The position numbers and the translations under genes are program-made. The notes beneath the pieces were generated by a model. The model was given only the letters and a program-made list of their open reading frames with translations. It was not told the origin of the DNA and searched no databases. This document shows, piece by piece, positions 1 to 8,722 of a stretch of DNA of 64,000 nucleotides (position 1 is the first letter of the stretch; every line of letters begins with the position of its first letter). Location: contig NZ_BCNT01000013.1 in assembly GCF_001544075.1 (NCBI RefSeq), positions 39,503-103,502 of the forward strand. Reading direction: 5' to 3'. The stretch is from Comamonas terrae. GTDB lineage: Bacteria > Pseudomonadota > Gammaproteobacteria > Burkholderiales > Burkholderiaceae_C.

Positions 1-74
1 ACACAGCATCCATCAATGCCGTAATCATTCGCCACAATGCGCCAGCAGCTACTTATTCAATAGCAAACCGGGGA

Positions 75-1331
75 TCAGCCAAAGGCAGTGTGCAGCGCCT
101 GGGCCAGATCGGCCTGGAGGTCTGCAGGATCTTCCAGGCCGATGGCAAAGCGCACCACGGTGCCTGCGCGCAGATGCGGCGTGGCGCGGCTGCGCATTTC
201 GGACAACTCGTAGGGCACGACGAGGCTGACCGGTCCGCCCCAGCTGTACCCGAGCCTGAACAGCCGCAGGTGGTCGCAGAAACGGTCGACGGCGTCCTGC
301 CCGAAGCGTGCATCGATCACCACGCTGAACAGGCCCGCGGCCACGCCCTCAAGCCCCTCGCCGCCGCGGCTGGCGCCGCACAGCTGCTGCCAGTGCGCAT
401 GGCCGGGCGCCCCGGGCAAGGCCGGGTGGAGCACCTGCGCCACCGCGCTTTGGGTGGACAGCCAGCGGGCGAGCTGGCGCGCCGCGCGGTCCTGGGCGTG
501 GTAGCGCAGCGCGATGCTGGGCAGGCTGCGCAGCACGGCCTCGGCATCGTTGGCGCCCACGCCCAGGCCCAGGCGCATATGGGCGAGCTTGATGCGCATG
601 TGCAACGGCTGGTTGCGCGTGACGATGCTGCCCATGAGCACGTCGCCGCCCCCGCTGGGATATTTGGTCAGCGCATGCGCGGACACATCCACGCCCAGGC
701 TGCCGTCGCCGAGAAGGTCGAAGGGGCGGAAGGCCAGGCCCGCGCCCCATGTGTTGTCCAGCACCGTGGTCACGCCTTTTTCACGGCACAGGCGCACCTG
801 GGCGATCAGATCGGGGAATTCCATGGTCACGGAGCCTGGCGCCTCCAGCCACACCAGCCTGGTCGCCGGCGTGATGCGGGCAGCGAGATCGGCCACATCC
901 GTGGGGTCGTAATACTGGTGGGTGATGCCGAAATGCGCGAGCTCGCCTTCGGCCAGCGTCTTGTTGGGGCCGTAGACGTTGTCGGGGATCAGCACCTCGT
1001 CGCCAGTCCGCAGCAGGGCCAGGGACACGGTGGCGATCGCCGCCAGGCCGCTGGGCACCAGCAGGCACTGCAGCCCCCCTTCCAGGGCACACAGCCGCTC
1101 TTCCAGCGTGTAGGTGGTCGGGGTGCCATGCAGGCCGTAGGTATAGCTGCTCTTGTCCAGCCAGCGGCGCTCGCGCATGGCCTGCACGTTCTCGAAGAAC
1201 ACGGTAGAGGCCTTGTGCACGGCGGGCTGGGGGCCGGCAAAGTCCTGCGGCGGCTGGTAGGGATGGTGGATCAGCTGCGTGGGCAGCCGGGAAGCGCACG
1301 ATGGATCGGGTCGGTGGTCTGCTTGGGTCAT
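75..1331 (-). CDS. metC: Cystathionine beta-lyase (PLP-dependent)
   Basis: A 418-residue fold-type I PLP enzyme of the Cys/Met metabolism family. It should cleave cystathionine to homocysteine, pyruvate and ammonia in methionine synthesis. The Schiff-base lysine lies in SAHALTKYPSGGGD, the cofactor aspartate in TVLDNTWGAG, and YGLHGTPT near residue 66 is the usual substrate/PLP segment. The SAHALTKY and TYGLHGTPT context favours MetC over cystathionine gamma-synthase, but sequence alone cannot exclude a related gamma-elimination activity. Length is normal for the family. A terminator separates it from the upstream lipoprotein gene, so it is probably transcribed alone. Confidence 0.85.
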   Translation of the reverse strand: MTQADHRPDPSCASRLPTQLIHHPYQPPQDFAGPQPAVHKASTVFFENVQAMRERRWLDKSSYTYGLHGTPTTYTLEERLCALEGGLQCLLVPSGLAAIATVSLALLRTGDEVLIPDNVYGPNKTLAEGELAHFGITHQYYDPTDVADLAARITPATRLVWLEAPGSVTMEFPDLIAQVRLCREKGVTTVLDNTWGAGLAFRPFDLLGDGSLGVDVSAHALTKYPSGGGDVLMGSIVTRNQPLHMRIKLAHMRLGLGVGANDAEAVLRSLPSIALRYHAQDRAARQLARWLSTQSAVAQVLHPALPGAPGHAHWQQLCGASRGGEGLEGVAAGLFSVVIDARFGQDAVDRFCDHLRLFRLGYSWGGPVSLVVPYELSEMRSRATPHLRAGTVVRFAIGLEDPADLQADLAQALHTAFG

Positions 1332-1439
1332 GCCTGCATCTTAGAACGTGTTAATGATCTCTACACAGCTGCGTTGGAGTGCAATCGGGATGATTTCGAA
1401 ACCGTGTCTCGCAGCTTGCACCGGGTGCCGGCACAAAAG

Positions 1440-1473
1440 AAAAAGCCGGGGGCCGCAGCCACCCGGCTTTTTT
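1440..1473. terminator. Rho-independent terminator between BON lipoprotein and metC
   Basis: An AAAAGCCGGG arm and a CCCGGCTTTT arm flank an 11-base GC-rich loop, with an A-run on one side and a T-run on the other. It can therefore terminate in both directions. It lies about 20 bases downstream of the stop codon of the minus-strand BON-domain lipoprotein gene. Confidence 0.85.
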
Positions 1474-1492
1474 CGATTCAGGCCGCGGCCTG

Positions 1493-2002
1493 TCAGTTCG
1501 CCTGCACGGCGAGGTTGTTGTTCACCGAGGCCACGCCCTTGACGCCCTTGGCGATGTCGCCAGCGCGGTTCTTCACGGCCTCGCTGGGCACGGTGCCGCT
1601 GAGGGTCACCACGCCGCCCTTGGTATCCACATCCACCTTGAGTGCGCTGACTTCGGGCGCCTTGATCAGCTCGGCCTTGATGGCGGCGGTGATGCCGGCA
1701 TCGTCCAGCGCCTGGCCAGCCTTGGCGGCACCTTCTTCGATCTTGGCTCCGGCCGAATCGGCGGCGCTGCTGATCTTGTCGCCGGCCTTGTCCAGCGCAT
1801 TGGTGGTGGCATTGCCCGCCTGGCTGGCACCTTCTTCCAGCTTCTTGCCTGCGCTGTCGGCCGCTTCCTTGGTTTGCGAGATGGCGGAGTCGAGCTTCTG
1901 CCCCGCCGTCTGGCTATCGTCGTTCTTGCCGCAGGCCGCCAGACCAAAGGCCAGGGCCGTCACGGCCATGATTTGCACATAACGCTTTGTCATAACAGTC
2001 AT
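1493..2002 (-). CDS. BON-domain lipoprotein
   Basis: A 169-residue protein with a lipoprotein signal peptide ending in the lipobox LAAC (Cys near residue 24). An Ala/Lys/Glu-rich helical stretch follows (about residues 30-100) with repeated units such as DKAGDKISSAADSAGAKIEEG, which look like LEA/apolipoprotein-type amphipathic repeats. A C-terminal BON domain (about 105-166) carries the VSGTV-type core 'GVVTLSGTVPSEAVKNRA'. BON proteins of the OsmY/DolP class bind phospholipid and protect the envelope; that role here is inferred from the family. The start may be ATG 2002 or the ATG four codons further in. Confidence 0.85.
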   Translation of the reverse strand: MTVMTKRYVQIMAVTALAFGLAACGKNDDSQTAGQKLDSAISQTKEAADSAGKKLEEGASQAGNATTNALDKAGDKISSAADSAGAKIEEGAAKAGQALDDAGITAAIKAELIKAPEVSALKVDVDTKGGVVTLSGTVPSEAVKNRAGDIAKGVKGVASVNNNLAVQAN

Positions 2003-2152
2003 GATTTACCCCCTAATCTGTTCTAAAACATGAGTGACTGTATCCACGCGCACATGCTTCGCCGATCCGACGAGCCCGCGCCTGCCTGTAGGACAAGCTC
2101 GGATCGCCGATGTGACCTGCAAGCCCGGCTGGTTCACATGACAATAGCGTCC

Positions 2153-3814
2153 ATGCATTCTCTGGCGCGCTGGTTTCCTTTCCTTTCCTGGCCCAAGCCC
2201 ACGGCAGCACTGCTGCGTGGCGAGTTCTGGGCCGGCCTGACCGTTGGGCTCATGCTGCTGCCCCAGGGAGTGGCCTACGCCGCCCTGGCCGGCATGCCGC
2301 TGATCACGGGCATTTACGCGTCCATCGTGCCCGCGGCGGTGGCCATCGTGTTTAGTCCTTCGCCCCGCCTGGGCGTGGGGCCGACGGCGCTGAGCGCGCT
2401 GCTGATCGGTGCCTCGCTCATGGGCCTGGCCGAGCCGGGGTCGGCGCACTGGGTGGCTTTGGCGGCCTGGATGGCCATCATGTCGGGCCTGGTGCAGTGG
2501 ATGCTGGGCATGGTGCGTGCAGGCTGGCTGCTCAACCTGGTGACCTCGCCCGTGCTCACGGGCTTCACCCAGGCCGCGGCCCTGCTCATCCTGGCCTCCC
2601 AGCTGCCCACGCTGCTGGGCCTGCGCAGCGACTGGTCCGCACTGTGGCATTCCCCTTCCATCTATCTGTTCGACTGGCATTCCATTGCCTATGGCCTAGG
2701 CAGCATCGTGCTGCTCGTCGCAGCCAAGAAGTGGCGCGCCGCATTCCCCTCGGCGATCTTCATCATCGCGCTCACGGGGCTGGTCAGCTGGGCCACGGGC
2801 TTTGCCGACGGCGGCGGTGCCGTGGTGGGCCACCTGCCCGCAGGCCTGCCGCATTTCCAGTGGCCCGGACTGCTGTCCTGGGAAGAATTCGGCGATCTGG
2901 TCATGCCCGTGCTGGTGATTTCGCTGGTGAGCTTTCTCGAGACTGCATCCAGTGCCCAGGTGGAGCACCAGCAGGCCGGCACGCGCTGGAACGAGAATCA
3001 GGACCTTGTCGCCCAGGGCCTGTCCAAGATCAGCGCCGGCCTGTTCGGCAGCTTTGCCACCAGCGCCTCGTTCTCGCGCTCGGCCGTCAATCTGCTGGCG
3101 GGCGCCAAGACCGGTTATTCCAACGTCTTCTCCATCCTGCTGGTGGTGATCGTGGTGCTGTGGTTCATTCCATGGCTCTACCATGTGCCCAAGGCGGCGC
3201 TGGCGGCCATCGTCATCACGGCGGTGGTCAATCTGATCAAGCCTTCGGTCATCATCCAGCTGTTTCGCATTTCGCTGGTGGAAGGCTGCATCAGCGTGGC
3301 TACGCTGGCGCTCACGCTGCTGACCGCGCCGCGCATGTACTGGGGCGTGTTCGCCGGTATCGTGCTGAGCCTGGGCTATTTCCTCTACCAGCGCCTGCAT
3401 CCGCGCATCCTGGAAGTGGGCTTGCACGGCGACGGCAGCCTGCGCAGCCGCCAGCTGTGGCAGCTGCCGCCGCTGGCACCCGGGCTGATCACCCTGCGCA
3501 TGGACGCCGACCTGGACTTCGCCTCGGCCTCGGCCATGGAGCGCTTCACCAGCGATCTGTGGCAGCAGCAAGCCGATGCCAAGCATCTGGCACTGCTGAC
3601 CCAGCCCATCAACAATATCGACGTGACCGGCGTGGAGACCTTTGCCCGCCTGGAGCGGCTGGTGGCCCAGCGCGGCGGCACCCTGCATGTGGTGGGGCTC
3701 AAGCTGCCCGTGCAGCAGCGGCTGGAGCGCGCGGGCATGCTGTCCCACCAGGGCCAGCATCTGCGCCTGTACCGCACCGATGCGGAATTCCTGGCCGCGC
3801 TGCCACAGGGTTGA
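2153..3814 (+). CDS. SulP family anion permease with STAS domain
   Basis: A multi-pass inner-membrane transporter of the SulP (SLC26) family, probably for sulfate or bicarbonate. The family signature PQGVAYAALAGMP lies near residue 40, followed by about ten to twelve hydrophobic segments. A cytoplasmic STAS domain fills the last 130 residues, with the NIDVTGVE core. Substrate cannot be read from sequence. The frame is open from ATG 2030, but homologues begin close to MHSLARW, so I place the start at 2153. ATG 2138 is equally possible, and neither has a strong ribosome site. It is divergent from the BON lipoprotein gene. Confidence 0.85.
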   Translation: MHSLARWFPFLSWPKPTAALLRGEFWAGLTVGLMLLPQGVAYAALAGMPLITGIYASIVPAAVAIVFSPSPRLGVGPTALSALLIGASLMGLAEPGSAHWVALAAWMAIMSGLVQWMLGMVRAGWLLNLVTSPVLTGFTQAAALLILASQLPTLLGLRSDWSALWHSPSIYLFDWHSIAYGLGSIVLLVAAKKWRAAFPSAIFIIALTGLVSWATGFADGGGAVVGHLPAGLPHFQWPGLLSWEEFGDLVMPVLVISLVSFLETASSAQVEHQQAGTRWNENQDLVAQGLSKISAGLFGSFATSASFSRSAVNLLAGAKTGYSNVFSILLVVIVVLWFIPWLYHVPKAALAAIVITAVVNLIKPSVIIQLFRISLVEGCISVATLALTLLTAPRMYWGVFAGIVLSLGYFLYQRLHPRILEVGLHGDGSLRSRQLWQLPPLAPGLITLRMDADLDFASASAMERFTSDLWQQQADAKHLALLTQPINNIDVTGVETFARLERLVAQRGGTLHVVGLKLPVQQRLERAGMLSHQGQHLRLYRTDAEFLAALPQG

Positions 3815-3909
3815 CACAAAGCGCCCGCGCAGGGCCGCAACACGATGGCAATGCGCCTGCACAGCCATCCGCAGCGCTGATACACTGGCTGGAGTTTTCG
3901 TAGCAAATT

Positions 3910-4716
3910 GTGATTTCTCCCGCCCCTCTCCAATCCGTATATCTACGCGATCTGCGCTTGGCCACAGCCCATTCCCTGGTGGCTCGTGCGAGCGCAGGGG
4001 GCATGCAATTGCCCAACGACTCGCCGACCCAGTATCTGCAGGCACTGATCGACGGCCTGTGTGCGCTGTCCCTGCGCGACCCGCTCACAGGCCTGGCCAA
4101 CCGGCGGCACTTCCGCTCGGTGGTCGAGCGCGAAATGGACCGTGTGGCGCGCTCCGGCGAAAGCGCGCTGATGCTGATGCTGGACATCGATCACTTCAAG
4201 CAGATCAATGACGAACACGGCCATATCGCCGGCGACCGCGTGCTGCAGTCCGTGGCCCAGACCCTGTCCCAGGGCATACGTCCCATGGATACGCTGGCAC
4301 GCTACGGCGGCGAGGAATTCGCCATCGTGCTGCCCATGTGCGCCGCAGCCTTCGGCCAGTCCGTGGCCGAGCGCCTGCGCGAAAGCATAGAGAGCACGCC
4401 GATCGTGATCTCGCCCGGGCTGTCGCTGCAGGTCACGGTCAGCATCGGCGGCGCCTTTGCGCTGCAATGGATACGCAGCACCTCGGCGCTGTGGACCGAG
4501 CGCGCCGACCGGCAGCTGTATCTGGCCAAATCCAGCGGCCGCAACTGCATACAGATCGAGGAGCCGCCCGACAGCACGGTGAGTGCCGAGGAAAAAAGCC
4601 TTCTTTTCGGGCCTTTGTTCGAGCCATCGCTCGATGACAATGACAACGATAACGAGATTGAACTCGACGTGAACACCGACATTGCAAGCCAAGTCAGAAA
4701 GCCTTCTGATGACTGA
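3910..4716 (+). CDS. Diguanylate cyclase (GGDEF domain)
   Basis: A 268-residue soluble protein that starts at GTG. The N-terminal 55 residues match no domain I recognise. A GGDEF domain spans about residues 55-215: it has the metal/GTP motif LDIDHFKQIND, the active-site variant RYGGEEF and an upstream inhibitory-site RPMD five residues before it. An active, product-inhibited cyclic-di-GMP synthase is expected. No transmembrane or sensor domain is present, so any signal must come through the short N-terminus or a partner. The acidic tail (DDNDNDNEIELDV) is unusual. The stop overlaps the likely start of the downstream ATPase gene by 8 bases, suggesting translational coupling. Confidence 0.85.
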   Translation: MISPAPLQSVYLRDLRLATAHSLVARASAGGMQLPNDSPTQYLQALIDGLCALSLRDPLTGLANRRHFRSVVEREMDRVARSGESALMLMLDIDHFKQINDEHGHIAGDRVLQSVAQTLSQGIRPMDTLARYGGEEFAIVLPMCAAAFGQSVAERLRESIESTPIVISPGLSLQVTVSIGGAFALQWIRSTSALWTERADRQLYLAKSSGRNCIQIEEPPDSTVSAEEKSLLFGPLFEPSLDDNDNDNEIELDVNTDIASQVRKPSDD

Positions 4717-5563
4717 CGTTGTGGCGCCCAGCCCTTCCTTTCCAGCCGGCATCTCGATGGGGGATGCCGTGCAGGCGCAAGCCCGTTCCCGACGCGCGCA
4801 CATCATCGCGGTGACCAGCGGCAAAGGCGGTGTGGGCAAGACCTTCGTGTCCGTCAATCTGGCGGCGGCGCTCACGCGCCATGGCTACAAGGTGCTGGTG
4901 CTGGATGCGGACCTGGGCCTGGCGAATCTGGACGTGGTGCTCAACCTCAATCCCAAGATCACGCTGCACGATGTCTTCACCGGCCGCTCCTCGCTGGACG
5001 AGGCCATCCTGCCCACGGCCGGCGGCTACTCCGTGCTGCTCGCCGGCTCGGGCATGATCGAATATTCGCGCCTTACGCCCGAGATCCGCACCCAGTTCAT
5101 GCGCACCATCGAGCTGCTGGCTCCGCGCTACGACATCATTCTGCTCGACACCGGCGCCGGCATTTCCGACGTGGTGCTGTTCTCGGTTTCCCTGGCCACG
5201 GAGGTGCTGGTGGTTGCCACGCCCGAGCCCACCTCGCTGACCGACGCCTATGCGGCCATCAAGGTGCTGGCCACGCAGCAAAAGCGCCAGCAGATCCGTC
5301 TGGTCATCAACCAGGCCCAGCGCCCAGGCGACGGCCGCGCCATCACCAGCCAGCTGCAGCAGGTGCTCAACCGCTTCGTGAGCACGGCCTCGGGCCAGCC
5401 GCTGCGCCTGTCGCATCTGGGCGACATTCCCATCGACCCCGCCGTGCGCGAGGCCGTGATGCGCCGCCAGCTGCTGCTGCAGGCCATGCCGGGAGCACCC
5501 GCGTCGCTCGCAGTGGCTCAGCTGGCCAATAAAATCAAGGCGGTCCTGACCACCGGCGCCTGA
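4709..5563 (+). CDS. MinD/ParA-family ATPase, FlhG (FleN)-like
   Basis: A deviant Walker-A ATPase with P-loop SGKGGVGKT near residue 25, Walker A-prime DADLGLANLD, and switch LLDTGAGISD. The DLGLANLDVVL and LAGSGMIEYSRLTPE context resembles FlhG/FleN/YlxH, the regulators of flagellar number and placement, more than MinD or Soj. No flagellar or chemotaxis gene lies nearby, so the process it positions is unknown. The frame is open from TTG 4682; ATG 4709, which overlaps the preceding cyclase stop, is the better start. The overlap implies co-expression with the diguanylate cyclase, so the pair may link cyclic-di-GMP to polar placement of a motility or adhesion structure. Confidence 0.8.
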   Translation: MTDVVAPSPSFPAGISMGDAVQAQARSRRAHIIAVTSGKGGVGKTFVSVNLAAALTRHGYKVLVLDADLGLANLDVVLNLNPKITLHDVFTGRSSLDEAILPTAGGYSVLLAGSGMIEYSRLTPEIRTQFMRTIELLAPRYDIILLDTGAGISDVVLFSVSLATEVLVVATPEPTSLTDAYAAIKVLATQQKRQQIRLVINQAQRPGDGRAITSQLQQVLNRFVSTASGQPLRLSHLGDIPIDPAVREAVMRRQLLLQAMPGAPASLAVAQLANKIKAVLTTGA

Positions 5564-5733
5564 ACCGCCGAATGCCTGCCGGGCCACCTTGCGCAGCCCG
5601 TCTTTTTTACGGCGCAAGGCCGGCGGTCGCCTTCGTGTTTTCCAGGCGTCCCCCCCGGATGCCCGGCCCTGTCCTTTTTCCTTCGGCCCGCGTGCGCTGG
5701 CTGCAGCGCCGCAACCCCACCGTATGCCTGCCC

Positions 5734-6504
5734 GTGCCTGAAATCCTCAATATCTCCTGCTACAAGTTCACGCCGCTGCCCGATGCCGCGGCACTGCGCG
5801 ACATCCTGGCCCAACGCGCGCAGGCCCTGGATCTCAAGGGCACGGTGCTGCTGGCCGAGGAAGGCATCAACTTCTTCCTGGCCGGCCCGGCGGCCCAGGT
5901 GCGTGCCTTTGTCGATGCGCTGCGCGAGGACGAGCGCTTTGCCGACCTGGCGCCCAAGGAAAGCTGGTCCGACGCCGTACCGTTTCGCAAGATGCTGGTC
6001 AAGGTCAAGCGCGAGATCATCCGCATGGATCACCCCTCCATCCGCCCGGCTGGCGGCCGCGCGCCTTCGGTGGCGCCAGCCACGCTGCGCCGCTGGCTGG
6101 AACAGGGCCATGACGACGAGGGCCGAGAAGTGGTGACCCTGGACACGCGCAACGACTACGAAGTCGACGAAGGCGCCTTCGAAGGCACCATCGACTGGCG
6201 CCTGAACAAGTTCACCGAATTTCCGCCCGCGCTGCGCGCGCACAAGGCGCAACTGGTCGGCAAGACCGTGGTCAGCTACTGCACGGGCGGCATCCGCTGC
6301 GAAAAGGCCGCCCTGCTCATGCAGGACGAAGGCGTGGAGCATGTCTACCAGCTCGAGGGCGGCATCCTCAAGTACTTCGAGGAAACCGACGGCAAGTTCT
6401 ACAACGGCGGCTGCTTCGTCTTCGACGAGCGCGACGCGCTGGGCACGGACCTGGAGCGCACGGCGCTGGTCCACCCCCGCCCCGTCAAAAAGCACTTGCG
6501 GTAA
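5734..6504 (+). CDS. trhO: tRNA uridine(34) hydroxylase, rhodanese-like (TrhO/YceA family)
   Basis: A protein of the UPF0176/TrhO family, which hydroxylates U34 of certain tRNAs to 5-hydroxyuridine. An N-terminal ferredoxin-like region (NISCYKFTPL, LLAEEGINFFLAG) precedes a rhodanese domain. The catalytic cysteine is in VSYCTGGIRCEKA, and FDER follows near the C-terminus. The frame runs upstream to ATG 5572, but that extension is arginine/proline-rich and unlike the family. Homologues begin just before NISCYKF, so I place the start at GTG 5734. ATG 5659 remains possible. Not obviously co-transcribed with its neighbours. Confidence 0.8.
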   Translation: MPEILNISCYKFTPLPDAAALRDILAQRAQALDLKGTVLLAEEGINFFLAGPAAQVRAFVDALREDERFADLAPKESWSDAVPFRKMLVKVKREIIRMDHPSIRPAGGRAPSVAPATLRRWLEQGHDDEGREVVTLDTRNDYEVDEGAFEGTIDWRLNKFTEFPPALRAHKAQLVGKTVVSYCTGGIRCEKAALLMQDEGVEHVYQLEGGILKYFEETDGKFYNGGCFVFDERDALGTDLERTALVHPRPVKKHLR

Positions 6505-6616
6505 ACGGTCCGCTCATAAAGAGAAGCAGACAGCGCCTGCCACGCATGGATTCCAGATAGAAAACATCATGAAATCCAATGCAGTCCAGCGCTGGCCGAT
6601 CCCGATTGAATAGCGC

Positions 6617-7171
6617 CTATCGGGCCCAGCGCGCCGCTGCCTGGGCCACGCGCGCGCCGAACTGGCGCGCCGTCTCCAGGTCGCCGGGCAGCATCTCGGC
6701 CACCGAAGCATCCGAGGGCGACTGCGCCATGGCGCCCGAATAGGCACCCATCCAGTTCGCATCGTTGCGCTGCGCGGCCTTGGTGTTGGACGGCAGCATG
6801 CCCAGGCCCACCCAGAGGCCGCCATGCTGCATGGCCAGGTGATACAGATAGTCGAGCGTGACCTGCTTGTCGCCCTGCACGCCGGCGCTGTTGGTGAAGC
6901 CGGCAAACAGCTTGTCCTTCCACGCCTGGGCGAACCAGGCCTTGGACGATGCGTCGGCAAAGCGCTTGAACTGCCAGCTGGGCCCACCCATGTAGGTGGG
7001 CGCGCCCAGCACGATGGCATCGGCCGCCGCCAGCTGCTCCCAGCCGCCGGCCGGCAGATTGCCGTCCGCATCGATGGCCAGCAGCTGCGCCGCCGCGCCC
7101 TGGGCCACGACCTGGGCCAGCCGCTGCGTATGCCCGTAGCCCGAGTGGTAGACCACCACGATATTCGCCAT
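6617..7171 (-). CDS. Flavodoxin-family / NADPH-dependent FMN oxidoreductase
   Basis: A 184-residue flavodoxin-like protein. The FMN phosphate loop is YHSGYGHTQRLA at residues 8-19, and the isoalloxazine loop is GAPTYMGGPSWQFKRF. This resembles WrbA-type quinone reductases but lacks the usual WrbA length and insertions, so the class is left general. The start at 7171 (MANIVVV) is supported by an AAGGAAGAG ribosome site a few bases upstream. The longer frame to 7204 is not needed. The gene follows the DoxX gene on the same strand, but a terminator hairpin lies between them. Confidence 0.8.
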   Translation of the reverse strand: MANIVVVYHSGYGHTQRLAQVVAQGAAAQLLAIDADGNLPAGGWEQLAAADAIVLGAPTYMGGPSWQFKRFADASSKAWFAQAWKDKLFAGFTNSAGVQGDKQVTLDYLYHLAMQHGGLWVGLGMLPSNTKAAQRNDANWMGAYSGAMAQSPSDASVAEMLPGDLETARQFGARVAQAAARWAR

Positions 7172-7272
7172 GTACTCTTCCTTGACTTGAAAAACGCGCC
7201 CCACGCTCCCTCATGCGCGTGCGCGCAGCTCCTTCGGGAGGGACATTTCACCTTGGGGGCGGCCCGGCTGTG

Positions 7273-7303
7273 AAAAAGCCCCGGCAGCCAGAGGCTGCGG
7301 GGC
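7273..7303 (-). terminator. Terminator of the DoxX gene
   Basis: Read on the minus strand, a GC-rich stem (GCCCCGCAGCC pairing with GGCTGCCGGGGC, one bulge) is followed by TTTTT. It lies about 30 bases downstream of the DoxX-family stop codon. Confidence 0.75.
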
Positions 7304-7334
7304 ATATGAGAGCCTAAACGAAATTCAAGGCAGC

Positions 7335-7745
7335 TCAGGCGGCTTTGCGGGCATCCACGCTCCAGTCGCCGGCGCCATGGGCCGCGAAGCCCAGCAGGCC
7401 GCCGACAACAGCGATGTTCTTCCAGAACAGCAGCTGCTGCATCATGGCCGCCTCGGGCGGCACGCCCCAGAAGTTGTGGAAGAAGAAAGAGGCCACCAGC
7501 GTGAAGAAGCCCAGGACCAGAGCCACCCAGCGCGTACCCCAGCCCAGCAGGAAGGCCAGGCCGCCCACGATCTCCACCACCAGGGCCACAGCCACGCCGA
7601 CTTGCGGCAAAGGCATGCCCACGGAAGCGGCATAGCCCACGGTACCGGCAAAGCCGGTGAGCTTCTGCAGGCCTGCCGGCACGAACAGTGCGGCGATCAG
7701 GATGCGGCCAATCAGGGCCAGGGGATTCTTCAGTTGATTCAGCAT
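7335..7745 (-). CDS. DoxX family membrane protein
   Basis: A 136-residue protein with four predicted hydrophobic helices. The opening (about RILIAALFVPAGLQKL) and the middle segment LVVEIVGGLAFLLGWGTRW are typical of DoxX/YqjF/MhqP proteins. These are small inner-membrane proteins tied to quinone or thiol redox stress, with no settled reaction. The start at 7745 is supported by CAAGGAG just upstream. The frame extends to 7976, but that part is cysteine/arginine-rich and looks non-coding. Its neighbours, a flavodoxin-like protein and a pirin, are frequent companions of DoxX genes. Confidence 0.85.
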   Translation of the reverse strand: MLNQLKNPLALIGRILIAALFVPAGLQKLTGFAGTVGYAASVGMPLPQVGVAVALVVEIVGGLAFLLGWGTRWVALVLGFFTLVASFFFHNFWGVPPEAAMMQQLLFWKNIAVVGGLLGFAAHGAGDWSVDARKAA

Positions 7746-7890
7746 ACAAACTCCTTGCGGCTGTGGCCGCTCAATGACAGGTGAAACGGCTCGCACACAC
7801 CACAAGCGCCAGGGCATGGCCTTACCGGCCACCGCCCTACCGCATGCGCGCCGGTGCAAGCCCGGGGAACCAGACACGCACGGAAACCGT

Positions 7891-8592
7891 TCAGGCCTCG
7901 AGATCGAACACCAGCACTTCTGCCTGTTCGCCCGCGTCCAGACGCAAGGCGGCTTCATTTTCCAGAAGTGCCGCATCGCCGGCTGTCAGCCGTTGCCCAT
8001 TGACCGTCAGCTTGCCGCGCACCAGGTGCACATAGGTCTTGCGGCCGGCCGGCAGTGCCATGTCGAAGGATTCGCCACCATCGAACAGGCCGGCGAACAG
8101 GCGGGCATCGGCATTTATGGACACCGAGCCCTCGGCGCCGTCGGGCGATGCCACCAGGCGCAGGTGGCCGCGCTTTTCGGCTGCGGGAAAGGCCTTTTGC
8201 TCATAGCCGGGCTCGACGCCGGTGCGCGCCGGCAAGAGCCAGATCTGCAGGAAATGCGTGGTCTGGCCCGCGGCATGGTTGTGCTCGCTGTGCACCACGC
8301 CCGTGCCGGCGCTCATGCGCTGCACCTCGCCAGGCACGATGGTCTGCTCATTGCCCATGCTGTCCTTGTGCGAGAGCCCGCCTTCCAGCACGTAGCTGAT
8401 GATTTCCATGTCGCGATGGCCGTGGGCGCCAAAGCCCGTGCCCGGAGCGATGCGGTCCTCGTTGATCACGCGCAGGTTGCCAAAGCCCATGTGGCGCGGA
8501 TCGTAGTAGCCGGCAAACGAAAAACTGTGGAACGACTTCAGCCAGCCATGGTCGGCAAAGCCGCGTTCCTGGGATCGGCGCAGAGTCATCAT
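7891..8592 (-). CDS. Pirin family protein (bicupin)
   Basis: A 233-residue bicupin of the pirin/YhhW type. The N-terminal cupin has HSFSFAGYYDP and the metal-site cluster GAHGHRDMEIISYVLEG (histidines plus glutamate). HSEHNH follows about 50 residues later, completing the usual iron site. The C-terminal cupin lacks obvious metal ligands, as in YhhW. Family members can have quercetinase-like dioxygenase activity, but the natural substrate is unknown. The start at 8592 has an AAAGGA site upstream. It is divergent from a LysR-type gene 130 bases away, which probably controls it. Confidence 0.85.
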   Translation of the reverse strand: MMTLRRSQERGFADHGWLKSFHSFSFAGYYDPRHMGFGNLRVINEDRIAPGTGFGAHGHRDMEIISYVLEGGLSHKDSMGNEQTIVPGEVQRMSAGTGVVHSEHNHAAGQTTHFLQIWLLPARTGVEPGYEQKAFPAAEKRGHLRLVASPDGAEGSVSINADARLFAGLFDGGESFDMALPAGRKTYVHLVRGKLTVNGQRLTAGDAALLENEAALRLDAGEQAEVLVFDLEA

Positions 8593-8722
8593 GGTGGAGT
8601 CCTTTCTTTGCGAAGCGTCAATCAAATCTCGATGGCTCCACTGTAGAAGCGCCCCCCCATGCCGTGGCTGAGGAGCATTGATGGCATCATTCGAAAACTT
8701 TGAATAGTCCTCCGATACCACC

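Noticed and set aside
5572..5733. N-terminal extension of TrhO from ATG 5572
   Set aside because: The extension is Arg/Pro-rich and unlike the family, which begins near NISCYKF. GTG 5734 is more likely.
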